A DNA stretch of 64,000 bases from JACCTH01 sp035253825 (GCA_035253825.1 DATFBM010000003.1:1-64000), one strand, 5' to 3'. Positions 50,990 through 60,243 are shown, counted from the stretch's first letter. Notes: a model not told the origin generated them from the sequence alone. A program made the numbers and translations.

Positions 50990-51998
50990 CGTTGGGCTCG
51001 CCACCGTTGAGACGTCCGACCAGCTCGACGAAGACGTCGTCGAACGGCGGCAAATAGGGCTCCGCAGTCTCGAGCTCGAGGCCCTTCTCCCGGGCCCAAG
51101 CTCCGATGGCGGGTGAGACCTCCCCGGCGTCCTCCACCACCAGCCGGTACTCCCCATAGCGCCTTTGATCCCAGTCCGTCGCCGAGGCCACCCGCACCAG
51201 TTCTTCGATTTGAGCTGGATCGAGCGAGGCTGCGAACTTGAGATCAAGCACCTCGCCCCCCATCGCCTGGCGGCGAAGCCCATCGGGGGTGTCGACCGTG
51301 AGCAAGCGACCATCGGCGAGAACGCCGACTTGGTCGCAATAGGCGGCCTCGCCGACGTACTGCGTGGTGATGAAGAGAGTCCTTCCTTGGTCCTTCAGCT
51401 CCAGGAAGTGGTCCCAGAACTTGCGACGGAGAACCGGATCGATGCCCGCGGTGGGTTCGTCGAGGAACAAGAGCTCTGGGTTGTGAATAAGGGTCGCGGC
51501 CAATGCCAAGCGTCGCTGCATCCCTCCCGAGGACTCGCGCAGTAGACGATGGCGATCATCCCAGAGCTCGACGAACCCCAGCGTCTCCTTGAGGCTTTGA
51601 TGTCGCTCCCGCCAGCCCATCCCAAACAGCGAGGCGGCGAACGAAAGGTTCTGCCTGATCGAAAGCTCGGGGTAGAGCACGGAGAGTTGTGGCATATAGC
51701 CGAGGTCGGCCCTGTCTCTGCGGTCGAACTCGACCGGCTGTTTTCCGAGTACGGTCAATTGCCCGGAGTCGGGTCGCACTACGCCGGTCATCAACCGAAT
51801 CGTCGTGGTCTTGCCCGAACCGCTCGGACCGATGAACCCGAAGATGGTCCGTTGCGGTACCTCGAGATCGAGATCGAAGACCCCGACCCCTTCCTCGAAT
51901 TCCTTCGTGAGACGCTGGGTGGTAATGGCGAGCTCGGGCTCGGCCTTTGCCTCCTCAAGCAATTCCGGCTCAGGCTCGGTTTGGGGAAGCTCGTCCAC
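50982..51998 (-). CDS. ABC-2 type transporter ATPase
   Basis: A 338-aa ATPase starting at GTG: Walker A GPSGSGKTTT, Q-loop MPQLSVLYP, signature SSGGMQRRLALAATL, Walker B LLFLDEPTAGIDP, and a C-terminal DrrA-like extension. It pairs with the permease at 49436-50989. The gene is divergent from the AI-2E family gene, 47 bp apart. Confidence 0.92.
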   Translation of the reverse strand: MDELPQTEPEPELLEEAKAEPELAITTQRLTKEFEEGVGVFDLDLEVPQRTIFGFIGPSGSGKTTTIRLMTGVVRPDSGQLTVLGKQPVEFDRRDRADLGYMPQLSVLYPELSIRQNLSFAASLFGMGWRERHQSLKETLGFVELWDDRHRLLRESSGGMQRRLALAATLIHNPELLFLDEPTAGIDPVLRRKFWDHFLELKDQGRTLFITTQYVGEAAYCDQVGVLADGRLLTVDTPDGLRRQAMGGEVLDLKFAASLDPAQIEELVRVASATDWDQRRYGEYRLVVEDAGEVSPAIGAWAREKGLELETAEPYLPPFDDVFVELVGRLNGGEPNGG

Positions 51999-52045
51999 GG
52001 GAACAATTGCGTCGGTACTCTCGCTGACCAGATCAACCTCTCTTT

Positions 52046-53185
52046 ATGACCGAACCCCAGATACCCGATCGCGTCCGCCCCGAAACAGAGAGGGTCGAGA
52101 CCGACCGATCGTGGGAGCAGCTGTGGCCGCCGCTCTCCTACTGGTCACGAGCGGCACTAGTCGTGCTCGGGGTGGTGATCGCGGTTCGGATCCTGGCGGC
52201 GCTGCAGAACATCTTGCTGATAGTTCTCGCTGCTTTTGTGGTCTCTCTGGGTCTGCAGCCGGCCATCCGCTGGCTGGAGAGCAAGGGCCTTCGACGGGGC
52301 ACCGCCATGGCCGTGCTCATACTCGCTGGGCTGCTCGTCATGGCAGGAGCGGCATTGGCCGTGGTGCCGGTCATTGTCGATCAGGCGGCCCAGGCGCTCG
52401 ATCGCCTTCCGGAAATTTGGGCAAACCTGCGCGAACGGAGCGGGTTGGTCGGCGATCTCGCCAACCGCTTCGACCTGGGAAGCGGCCTCCCCGTCGATTT
52501 TGATCCGGTCGCCTTCGTCGGCCCGGTCTTACTGACGCTTTTCAACGTCATCACCTTGTTATTGCTGACGCCCTATTTCGCGGTCAGCTTTCCGAGCCTG
52601 AAGCTGGCAGTGTTTCGGCTGGTCGCCCGCGACCACCGGGAGGACTACGTGTACATGGTCAACCGCGCCGTGGACCTCACCGCCAATTACATAATCGGCA
52701 ACCTCATCATCAGCCTGGCGGCGGGTCTCGCTGCCTTCATCGTCTTTTCTGCGATTGGCCTGCCATACGCCGTGGCCCTCGCCACCTGGGTGGGGTTGAT
52801 GGACCTGATCCCTGCCATCGGGGCGTTGATTGGGATGATCCCGGCCTTGCTTGTTGCCTCGCAGGTGGGAATGCGCGAGGTCGTGTTCGCGATCATCTTC
52901 TTCGTGCTCTATCAACAGTTCGAGAACTACGTCATTGCCCCGAGGGTTATGCGCAAGGCGGTCAACCTCAACCCCGCACTGGTGGTGATCGCTTTGCTGG
53001 TCGGCGGCAGCCTCGCCGGTCTGGTGGGAGCTCTCTTGGCCTTGCCGGTGGCGGCGTTAACCAAGGTGCTCGTGACCGAGTTTTTGGTCGAAGGGAGGCT
53101 GCAAACCGTTCGCGAAGATGCTCCTGAGCAAAACATCGCTCGACGTCGTCTGCGTGGCTTCCGCGGCAGCCGCCCCCTCCCTTGA
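52046..53185 (+). CDS. AI-2E/UPF0118 family transporter
   Basis: A 379-aa polytopic membrane protein with about seven to eight helices. Family marks are LLIVLAAFVVSLGLQPAIRWLE, YVYMVNRAVDLTANYIIGNLII (in parts), GLMDLIPAIGALIGMIPALLVA and QQFENYVIAPRVMRKAVNLNPALVVIALL. The C-terminal tail is Arg-rich. Members export small molecules or act as Na+/H+ antiporters; the substrate here is unknown. An inverted repeat directly follows the stop. Confidence 0.9.
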   Translation: MTEPQIPDRVRPETERVETDRSWEQLWPPLSYWSRAALVVLGVVIAVRILAALQNILLIVLAAFVVSLGLQPAIRWLESKGLRRGTAMAVLILAGLLVMAGAALAVVPVIVDQAAQALDRLPEIWANLRERSGLVGDLANRFDLGSGLPVDFDPVAFVGPVLLTLFNVITLLLLTPYFAVSFPSLKLAVFRLVARDHREDYVYMVNRAVDLTANYIIGNLIISLAAGLAAFIVFSAIGLPYAVALATWVGLMDLIPAIGALIGMIPALLVASQVGMREVVFAIIFFVLYQQFENYVIAPRVMRKAVNLNPALVVIALLVGGSLAGLVGALLALPVAALTKVLVTEFLVEGRLQTVREDAPEQNIARRRLRGFRGSRPLP

Positions 53186-53233
53186 TTCTTGCGTAACTTG
53201 GCGCCCTTTTTCCCGAAGGTTTTTACGCAAGAA
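53186..53233. terminator. Bidirectional terminator-like inverted repeat between convergent genes
   Basis: Perfect 11-bp arms TTCTTGCGTAA and TTACGCAAGAA are separated by 26 bp. The element begins directly after the AI-2E gene stop and covers the end of soxD. The stem is only moderately GC-rich and the T-tract is weak in both directions, so it may be a protein-binding site instead. Confidence 0.5.
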
Positions 53234-53456
53234 CGGAATCGGTGCGAGTGTCGCGCCGGACCGTGATCCAGCGACGGCATCCATATTCGTGGAACCACCG
53301 CTCGACGACCTCACCTTCGCGGTTGGTGCGGAAGAACCCGCGGTCCAAGTCGATCGCCTCGGGATCGGACATCGTCTCGGGGACGGTAGGGATCTCGGCA
53401 TAGCGGAATTCCTCCACCGAGCGAAGCCCACAGTGAGGACAGGTCAGGAACAACAT
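53223..53456 (-). CDS. soxD: Sarcosine oxidase delta subunit
   Basis: A 77-aa protein with a CPHCG zinc motif at the N-terminus (residues 6-10), RSVEEFRY and WFHEYGCRRWITVRRDT, which are the SoxD family features. The delta subunit binds zinc and is part of the heterotetrameric enzyme. The ATG abuts the soxB stop. Confidence 0.92.
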   Translation of the reverse strand: MLFLTCPHCGLRSVEEFRYAEIPTVPETMSDPEAIDLDRGFFRTNREGEVVERWFHEYGCRRWITVRRDTRTDSVLA

Positions 53457-54668
53457 CTACTGGGTTCCCGCCGATCCGCGATCTGACAGCGTCCGATCAT
53501 TGAGGAAGCGGTCTAGGCCAAAGGGAGCGATCAGACTTGGCACTTCGCCCGTGGCGATCAAGGCCGCCATCGCCTCCCCCCCAGCCGGGATAGCCTTGAA
53601 CCCCCAGGTCCCCCAGCCGGTCGTGACCAGGAGCCCGTCCACCGCCGTTCGTCCCATAACCGGCGAGTAGTCGGGGGACATGTCGCAGACCCCGGTCCAT
53701 TGTCGCAAGACCCTCAAATCGGCCAAGAATGGAAGCAGGGCCAGAGCCCGACCGGCACACGAGGAGAGGAAACCGTAGCTGGATCGATACGAATAGGAGG
53801 GCTGCCGATCAATCTCGGCTCCGATCAGGATCTCACCCCGGGCTGTCTGGCTGGCGTAGAACAACAACTCCGTAGAAGCGACGATGGCCTCGAGGCCCTG
53901 CTGATAGTGGTTGGTTACGAATGCCTGCAAGGGGTGGGTGCGAATCGGAAGGCGGAGACCGGCCATGGCGGCGAGGGTGCTTACCTGTCCACCCAGAGCG
54001 AGGAGGACGGTCCCCGCCCCGACGGGCCCGCGATCGGTCTCGACGCCGATGATCCGTCCGGCGTCCACCTGAAGCCCGATCACCCGGGTTCGCTGATGGA
54101 CCTCGACCCCTTCCCTCATCCCCCCCTCGGCCAGCGACCACACCACGCGATCGTGCCGGGCGGTAGCCCCTCGGGGGTGATAGGAGGCTCCCAGGACCGG
54201 GTAGCGGCCACCACCGGACAAGTCGATCTGGGGACAAATCGAACGGATCTCCTCCGGGCCGACGAAGACCGTCTCCGAACCGTACGCCTGGTTGAGGGCG
54301 GCGCGGGCTCTTTCGGCCCGCAGGCCCATCTCGGTATGGGCGATCCAAAGCAGCCCCTTCTCCTTGTGCATGATCCAGCGCCCGGTTTCGTCTTCAAGGT
54401 GCTGATAAAGCTCGAGGGAGTGCTGATAGAAGCGCACCGCTTCGGGCACCCCGTAGTTGGCGCGGATGACTGTGGTGTTCCGGCCCGAGTTGCCCGAACC
54501 GATGTAGCCCCGCTCGAGTACGGCAACGTTGCTGATGCCATGGCGCGTCGCCAGGTAGTACGCCGTCGCCAACCCATGTCCGCCCCCGCCGATGATCACC
54601 ACGTCGTAGGAGTGCCGAAGGCCCTCCGGCCACCGCAATCGCACTTTCGACTCGATGAATTCGTTCAC
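53457..54668 (-). CDS. soxB: Sarcosine oxidase beta subunit
   Basis: A 403-aa FAD subunit: YDVVIIGGGGHGLATAYYLA, VLERGYIGSGNSGRNTTVIRANYG (parts), GRYPVLGASYHPRGATARHD (flavin region), WTGVCDMSPDYSPVMG and TTGWGTWGFKAIPAGG. These follow SoxB of heterotetrameric sarcosine oxidase. It binds FAD and covalent FMN at the alpha-beta interface. The GTG at 54668 overlaps the upstream gene stop (GTGA). It may act on sarcosine or another N-methyl amino acid. Confidence 0.93.
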   Translation of the reverse strand: MNEFIESKVRLRWPEGLRHSYDVVIIGGGGHGLATAYYLATRHGISNVAVLERGYIGSGNSGRNTTVIRANYGVPEAVRFYQHSLELYQHLEDETGRWIMHKEKGLLWIAHTEMGLRAERARAALNQAYGSETVFVGPEEIRSICPQIDLSGGGRYPVLGASYHPRGATARHDRVVWSLAEGGMREGVEVHQRTRVIGLQVDAGRIIGVETDRGPVGAGTVLLALGGQVSTLAAMAGLRLPIRTHPLQAFVTNHYQQGLEAIVASTELLFYASQTARGEILIGAEIDRQPSYSYRSSYGFLSSCAGRALALLPFLADLRVLRQWTGVCDMSPDYSPVMGRTAVDGLLVTTGWGTWGFKAIPAGGEAMAALIATGEVPSLIAPFGLDRFLNDRTLSDRGSAGTQ

Positions 54669-55036
54669 CGGCCCAGGCGCTCCTCGAGTTCGTGCCCGAA
54701 AGGTGCGGCGATGATGAACATACTCTGGTTGGCGTCGAGGTAGACCTTGACCGGCAGGCCGGCGACCATGCCCTGCACCAGGGCCGGCCGATCGCGGGGC
54801 ACCTCCCACGAAGCATGGGATGCGATCAGGTCCAAAGCCCGTTGCTCGGTCATTGGCAGCGACACCCAGCCCGTGTCCCGCTCGACCATGGCGTGAGGAT
54901 CGTTGACCGCCACCTCAGCTTCTGCCAGGACCAGGACATCGTCGGGAGCGAAACGAAGTGCCGTGCCCTCCAGCTCGTCGAGCGAAGCCGGATCCGCCAC
55001 CACCCGCCAACCGATGAGTCGTTCAACCACGTGCAC
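54665..55036 (-). CDS. Small protein in the position of sarcosine oxidase gamma subunit
   Basis: A 123-aa protein with alternating hydrophobic strands, no membrane segment and no cysteines. It overlaps the soxA-like gene by 14 bp and soxB by 4 bp (GTG start). Its place inside the sox cluster and overlaps suggest a gamma-like subunit, but it is shorter than SoxG (about 170-200 aa) and I see no firm motif. PHAMVERDTGWVSLPMTEQ is the most distinctive part. Confidence 0.62.
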   Translation of the reverse strand: MHVVERLIGWRVVADPASLDELEGTALRFAPDDVLVLAEAEVAVNDPHAMVERDTGWVSLPMTEQRALDLIASHASWEVPRDRPALVQGMVAGLPVKVYLDANQSMFIIAAPFGHELEERLGR

Positions 55037-57149
55037 GTTCTCCCGACGGGTCGTAGAAGGGATGGGCAGCGTGACGGGCCAGTCGGCCGTCGATCTGCAC
55101 CTCCTCCGGAAAGCGGTCGTCCTCGAGTCGAACCCATCCCAACATCACGGTTTTTCCCAGCGCTGGGGAAAAGCGCGACGAGGTCACCTGTCCGACGGGG
55201 GCGTCGCCGTTCATAAGCATCGAGCCCTCGATCGGTGCCGGCCCATCCATCTGCCAGCCCACCAGACGCTTGTTGAGCGGAATGGTGTTGGTTCGGAGCA
55301 ACGCTTGCTTCCCAACAAAGTCCCCCTTGTCGAGGCGGGCAGCCCACTCCAGGCCCAGGCGGCGAGGAGTCGAGTCGTACTCCGAATCCATGCCGACGAT
55401 GAAATGTCCTTTCTCGAGTCGCAAGGTGAAGAGGACATCGAGGCCATGCGGATATAGGTCAAGATCTGAGCCGGCTGCTTCCAACGCACGCCACAACTCA
55501 ACCGAACGATCGACCGGATGGTGCAGTTCGAAGGAAACCTCGCCCGTAAATGAGAGTCGGACGATCCGACAAGGCACGCTCGCCACCTCGGCCTCGACGT
55601 GGGCCAGGTAGCCGGGGGAATCGCTGACACCAAGGCGCTTGAGGAGCTCTTTGGCTCGCGGGCCGGTGACGTTGATCGCCCCGAGCGACATGGTTCGATC
55701 GAGAATGCGGACATCGAGACCAAAGGTCTCAGCCCAATCTCGCACCCACAGCTCGGCGAAGGAAGCTCCCCCGGAAGTGAAGGTCAGAAAGAACCGGGAC
55801 TCGCTGAGCCGACAGATAAGGCCGTCATCGATGACATACCCGCGTTCATCGAGCAACAGCGCATAACGCACTCGGCCCGGCTTGAGATCTCCCACCCGGC
55901 ACGGGTAGATGCGCTCCAGCAGTTCTGTCGCACCGGGCCCACCGACCAGCATCTTGCCCAAGGTTCCGACGTCGCCGAGGGAGACCGCCCCCCGAACGGC
56001 TCGGTATTCGGCGCCAACATCGGGATACCGCCAGGGTCTCCACCAACCTCCGAATCGATCCATGGTCGCCCCCCAGCGCAGGTGCTCATCGTGAAGAGAG
56101 GTGCGTCGAAAAGGGGGCAGGTCGAAACCAGCAGCCGCCTCGGACATGGTCAGCTGCCGGGTCACCGGCCGGGCCGTGAAAGCAGATGGAGGCTGCGATT
56201 GGCGAGCGGCGAGGAACGAGCGCAGATGAGGAAGGCAGACTCCCCCCTGGCAGGTTCCAGTCCCGGCGAGGGTCGCCCGTTTGACTAGTTCCATGTCTCG
56301 GAAGCCCCTCTCCCACACCGATTCGAGATCGGAGACTTCCACCTTGGCACAGGGGCAGATGGTTCCGGTAGAGGGCGGCGGCGGCAACCGATCTGCAATC
56401 GCCGCGTCCCCCACGGTCTCGATCTCGCGGCTGTCGGCCATGCGGGCCAAAGCGTCTCGGGGGTGGAGACCCAGGTCCACGATCACCGAGTCGCACTCCA
56501 GACGCGACCCATCTTCCAAGATGACGGCCCTGACCCGTCCTTCCCCCTCGAAGAGCTGCGGATGCTGGCGGAGTTGGACCGTCGTTCCGAGGTCGATGCC
56601 GGCCGCGGACAACTTCTCGGCGGCCCGCATAGTGAAGATCCCGGCAAGGTCTGATCCGGGACAAATCGGTTGTTCCTCGGCGGCGCCGGTTGCCACGATC
56701 ACGTTGCGGCATCGGGCGTGGACCATCCCCTCCGAGGTCCTCACGACCACCATTGGTCCGGCGTAGATCCCGATCACTTCTTCGCCCCGACCTGCGTCAA
56801 AGGAGATGACTTCACCCGAGGCCTCCGTCGCCGCCCGGCGACCAGCTTCCCCCTGACCGACGACCACGACGTCGGCAAAAACAGTACGAGCCCCGACCGG
56901 CCCTCCGTCGATCCACTCCGGGAGGGAAGGATCGCCGGCTTGAGACTCCACCACCATGGCGCTTTCGGCGATGGTTTGACAGCTGCGGACGTAGGCCACT
57001 CCGTTTACCTTGACCAAACAGTGCGGGCAATCGCCGCCCAGGCAGAGGCAGCCGCCTCCGGTGGGGTGAATTCCCGCCCGCAACAGGGCGACGGCAACCG
57101 AATCACCCGCCCGGTACGAGACCTCGCGACCGTCGAATGTAAAGCTCAA
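55023..57149 (-). CDS. Sarcosine oxidase alpha-like subunit, compact form
   Basis: A 708-aa chain, about 250 residues shorter than canonical SoxA. Order: a plant-type [2Fe-2S]-like domain (Cys36, 41, 44, 57 in CX4CX2CX12C spacing); a shrunken FAD/NAD domain with one nucleotide loop (VVVVGQGEAGRRAA) and ATGAAEEQPICPG; a BFD-like cluster motif (ICPCAKVEV ... GTGTCQGGVC); and a GcvT/folate C-terminal half (KMLVGGPGATELLERIYP, GAINVTGPRAKELL, KGHFIVGMDSEYDSTPRRLGLEWA in parts). The GcvT domain would capture formaldehyde on THF. The 2Fe-2S Cys set is complete, unlike canonical SoxA as I recall it. Confidence 0.85.
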   Translation of the reverse strand: MSFTFDGREVSYRAGDSVAVALLRAGIHPTGGGCLCLGGDCPHCLVKVNGVAYVRSCQTIAESAMVVESQAGDPSLPEWIDGGPVGARTVFADVVVVGQGEAGRRAATEASGEVISFDAGRGEEVIGIYAGPMVVVRTSEGMVHARCRNVIVATGAAEEQPICPGSDLAGIFTMRAAEKLSAAGIDLGTTVQLRQHPQLFEGEGRVRAVILEDGSRLECDSVIVDLGLHPRDALARMADSREIETVGDAAIADRLPPPPSTGTICPCAKVEVSDLESVWERGFRDMELVKRATLAGTGTCQGGVCLPHLRSFLAARQSQPPSAFTARPVTRQLTMSEAAAGFDLPPFRRTSLHDEHLRWGATMDRFGGWWRPWRYPDVGAEYRAVRGAVSLGDVGTLGKMLVGGPGATELLERIYPCRVGDLKPGRVRYALLLDERGYVIDDGLICRLSESRFFLTFTSGGASFAELWVRDWAETFGLDVRILDRTMSLGAINVTGPRAKELLKRLGVSDSPGYLAHVEAEVASVPCRIVRLSFTGEVSFELHHPVDRSVELWRALEAAGSDLDLYPHGLDVLFTLRLEKGHFIVGMDSEYDSTPRRLGLEWAARLDKGDFVGKQALLRTNTIPLNKRLVGWQMDGPAPIEGSMLMNGDAPVGQVTSSRFSPALGKTVMLGWVRLEDDRFPEEVQIDGRLARHAAHPFYDPSGERARG

Positions 57150-58225
57150 AACTCGACCAGAGTGCGAAAGCCCTCGCCTCGCTGCATGCGCCCGAAGGCT
57201 TCGTCAATTCCTTCGAGATCGGTGCGATGGGTCACTGTGCGCCGGAGATCGATGGCACCCGAGAGAATCTCTCCAGCGAGAGCGGCAATCTCTCGGGCCG
57301 GATTGCCCGACCCGTAGAACGAACCCAGGAGACTCTTCTCCGAGGCGAAGTCGATGGCTGCGATCGGGACCTCAGCACCGACCGGGGAGATGCCTACTAC
57401 TACGGACGCCCCGCCCGGGGCCGTCCACTTCCAGGCTGACGCGATCGTCTCTGGACGACCGACCACTTCGAATACCCAATCGAAGGAGCCTTCGACGCCT
57501 TCGGGAGGTACGAACGCAGTTGCGCCTTGCGCGAGGGCCAACTCTGCCTTGGCCTCGACGGGGTCAATTGCGACGATGACTTCTGCTCCCGCGGCCGCAG
57601 CGGCAGCTATCACCTGCAGACCCACACCGCCGCTGCCGATCACAGCCACCCGATCGCCAGCCCGAACCCTGGCCTTGTTGCGAACCGCACCAAATCCGGT
57701 CACCACCGCACAGCCGAGGAGGGCGGCGTCGGCAAATCCAATTCCGGGGGGCATCTTCACGACCGATTGCTGGGGGACGATCGTCCGTTCGGCGAAGGCG
57801 CCCACCGCCAAGAACTGTTGAAGAGGCGAGCCATCACCGCGATACATCCTGTAGCCGCCGTCCAGCATCGTGCCGCTGAAGGAAGCCCGTGACCCGGGCT
57901 CGCAGAGATTGGCCTGATCGCGGCGGCACTGACGGCACTCGCCACAGGCGGGAAGAAAACAAAACGCCACCTCATCCCCCGGCGCCACGCTCCGAACCCC
58001 GCTCCCCACCGTCCTCACCACCCCCGCTCCCTCGTGGCCGAGGACGGTAGGGAAGCGCCGCCGACCCAGGTGGCCGAGAGCGAGATGAAGGTCGGAGTGA
58101 CACACCCCCGCTGCCCGCAGTTCAACCTCGACCTCGCCTGGGCCGGGAGCAGCCAACTCGACATCTTCGACCGATGGCTTCTCGCCCGCCATCAACCAGA
58201 CCGCCGCCCTCACCCGACCCTCCAT
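57146..58225 (-). CDS. Zinc-dependent alcohol dehydrogenase (class III-like MDR)
   Basis: A 359-aa MDR dehydrogenase: GVCHSDLHLALGH, GHEGAGVVRTVG, structural zinc CGECRQCRRDQANLC, cofactor loop VIGSGGVGLQVIAAAAAAGA and ASEKSLLGSFYGS. The pattern resembles class III/Zn-ADHs including thiol-formaldehyde dehydrogenases. Next to sarcosine oxidase (4-bp overlap with soxA) a formaldehyde-related role is plausible; a betaine-related alcohol is the alternative. Confidence 0.85.
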   Translation of the reverse strand: MEGRVRAAVWLMAGEKPSVEDVELAAPGPGEVEVELRAAGVCHSDLHLALGHLGRRRFPTVLGHEGAGVVRTVGSGVRSVAPGDEVAFCFLPACGECRQCRRDQANLCEPGSRASFSGTMLDGGYRMYRGDGSPLQQFLAVGAFAERTIVPQQSVVKMPPGIGFADAALLGCAVVTGFGAVRNKARVRAGDRVAVIGSGGVGLQVIAAAAAAGAEVIVAIDPVEAKAELALAQGATAFVPPEGVEGSFDWVFEVVGRPETIASAWKWTAPGGASVVVGISPVGAEVPIAAIDFASEKSLLGSFYGSGNPAREIAALAGEILSGAIDLRRTVTHRTDLEGIDEAFGRMQRGEGFRTLVEF

Positions 58226-59310
58226 TGCTCAAGAAAATCGAAATCTGGATCAACCGCCAAACCAGGCCCAACCGGGGCCACGACTTGGCCCTCGGGGTCC
58301 AACGACAGGGGCTGCGGCAGCATGAAGTCGCGTCGCTCTGCCGTCCAGGCGGGTGGATCGAACGGATATTCCAGGAAGGGAGCCTTGGAAAAGGCGAGGG
58401 CAACGTGAAGGTTGGCGACCAATCCGAAGCCGGTCGTCCAGGTGTGCGGTGACCATTGGATGCCTTTGGCGTCGGCCCACCCCGACACTTCCCGACAACC
58501 GCCGACACCACCGGCGAGCACGACATCGCTCTGGATCACATCCACGACCTCGGTGAGGCGTCGCGTCTCATTCAAGCTGCGGACCATCTCGCCCGCCGCG
58601 ATCCGAGTCGGAGAGGTCGATCTGAGTTGGCGATAGTCCTCCAACTGAGCAGGATCTAGTGGCTCCTCGAGCCAGTAAACATCGAGCTCGTCACAGATTG
58701 ACAGACACTGTTGGGCCGTGGCGAGATCCCAGCGGGGAGCGGTGTCGCCGGGCATCCGCCAGCCCTGGTTGGCGTCGACCATGAGGACGAATTGATCACC
58801 GAGGGCGGCCCGGGCCACCTCGACCACCTTGATGTCGTTTTGCCACTCCCGACCGAGCCGAATCTTGGCCGCCCTGATCCCCCGTTCCTTTGCTGCCAGC
58901 AGGCGCTCGACTCTTTGATCAGGACCGATCGTCTCGCCCGTCGACTGATAGACGGGATAGCGATCGGATTCGCCGCCAAGGAATCGCCAGAGCGGCACGC
59001 CGGCTGCCCGCGCCAGGGCATCCCAAACCGCAACCTCCACCGTCCAGTTCCGGCTCCCGTGGAAATCGACGTTCTCGCAAACGGCCAGAACTCGATCGGT
59101 TTCCTCCGCCGGACCTCCCACGAGCAGAGAGCCGAGAAGGTCGAGGTCGGGAACGCTCGCCCCGCCGCAATATCCCGAGACGCCCTCGTCGGTCTCTACG
59201 GTGACGATGGTCTCGTTGAAGGAGTGGCGGGGTTGCGGATCCCAGGCAGCGAGGAACGGCGGATCGAGCGGAAGGCGATATGAACGCGCCTTCAAGGAGG
59301 TGATTTTCAT
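58210..59310 (-). CDS. Enolase-superfamily (mandelate racemase/muconate-lactonizing type) enzyme
   Basis: A 366-aa protein with capping and barrel domains. Metal ligands are in MVDANQGW, YWLEEPL and IAAGEMV. The possible catalytic groups are KIR at the second strand (AAKIRLG) and the His of SPHTWTTGFG, with the Asp of IQSDVVLAGG as dyad partner, an MR-like set. Substrate unknown. It overlaps the dehydrogenase by 16 bp in the sox cluster, so an epimerase or dehydratase acting on a betaine-type or hydroxy acid compound is possible. Confidence 0.85.
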   Translation of the reverse strand: MKITSLKARSYRLPLDPPFLAAWDPQPRHSFNETIVTVETDEGVSGYCGGASVPDLDLLGSLLVGGPAEETDRVLAVCENVDFHGSRNWTVEVAVWDALARAAGVPLWRFLGGESDRYPVYQSTGETIGPDQRVERLLAAKERGIRAAKIRLGREWQNDIKVVEVARAALGDQFVLMVDANQGWRMPGDTAPRWDLATAQQCLSICDELDVYWLEEPLDPAQLEDYRQLRSTSPTRIAAGEMVRSLNETRRLTEVVDVIQSDVVLAGGVGGCREVSGWADAKGIQWSPHTWTTGFGLVANLHVALAFSKAPFLEYPFDPPAWTAERRDFMLPQPLSLDPEGQVVAPVGPGLAVDPDFDFLEQWRVG

Positions 59311-59334
59311 CGAGGGTCAGACATCTCCGGCCAA

Positions 59335-60243
59335 CTATCCCAGCAAACCCTGCTGGGTGAGCCACTCGCTAGCCACCTCTCGGACTTCGCGTTCCTCAAT
59401 CTCCATCTCCACGCCAAGCTTCGAAAGCTCTTCTGTGGTCAACCGAGACGACACCTCGTTCAGCAAGGCAACAAAGGTCTCCTCGTCGTCGAGCGAGGCC
59501 AAGAGTTCGTTGCGGACCAGTGGCGCAATATTCTCAGCCGGTTGGGTGCCAAGGTCATCCGTGAGCTCGACGAATCCGTACTGGACTATGGCAGGTTGGT
59601 TCGCACACAACCAGGCCACGTCGATTGCCCTCCCATTGAGGGCTTCGGCCATGGGCACCTCGCAGGCGTCAAATGACTCCCTCAGGGCTGGGGGGTAATC
59701 CAACCCGTACAGCTCGAGCGCCCCTCTGCACTGGGGATTGACATCGCAGTCCGGAGGCAGGCCCCAGATGAGCTCGTCCTGGACCGCCACCAAATCGCCA
59801 ATTGAATCGAGTTGGAATTCCTCTGCGGTCTCGGCGCGGACTGCGGCGGTGTTGGTGTCCTCGCCGGGGGTGATCTCCAAGACAGTGATCTCGAGGGGCC
59901 CGAGAATGGCTTGTAGTCGCTCGGCGTTGGTCTCCCCATCCCCTGTGATCTGGCTGGTGTCGTAGTAGCCGAGGCCGGAGCCGACGTACTCGGGGACCAA
60001 ATCGACTTCTCCCTGCTCGAGTGCCGGAACCCTGTCCTGACGCGTGCCAAGGCTCAATCGACGCTCCACCCGGTAGCCCTCGTTTTCCAGGACTTGCGCG
60101 TAGATCTCGGCAATCAGGCGGGATTCATAGAAATTATCGGACCCAACTCGGATCACCGGCTGATCGCCGGCTCCCGATCCCCCGCAGGCCTCCAAGACAG
60201 ATACCGCGATGAAAGCAAAGACAAGGAGTTTCCTAGCTCTCAT
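59335..60243 (-). CDS. Osmoprotectant/quaternary amine-binding lipoprotein (OpuC/OsmF type)
   Basis: A 302-aa lipoprotein: signal peptide with lipobox SVLEAC (Cys20), then the OpuBC/OsmF pattern VIRVGSDNFYESRLIAEIYAQVLENEG (in parts), VDLVPEYVGSGL, WLCANQPAIVQYGFVELTD (in parts). It would bind betaine, choline or proline-betaine. No permease or ATPase lies beside it, so it either serves the ProV/ProWW system or a distant one. It is 24 bp downstream of the enolase-type gene start on the same strand, so it probably opens the enolase/ADH/sox transcript. Confidence 0.9.
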   Translation of the reverse strand: MRARKLLVFAFIAVSVLEACGGSGAGDQPVIRVGSDNFYESRLIAEIYAQVLENEGYRVERRLSLGTRQDRVPALEQGEVDLVPEYVGSGLGYYDTSQITGDGETNAERLQAILGPLEITVLEITPGEDTNTAAVRAETAEEFQLDSIGDLVAVQDELIWGLPPDCDVNPQCRGALELYGLDYPPALRESFDACEVPMAEALNGRAIDVAWLCANQPAIVQYGFVELTDDLGTQPAENIAPLVRNELLASLDDEETFVALLNEVSSRLTTEELSKLGVEMEIEEREVREVASEWLTQQGLLG

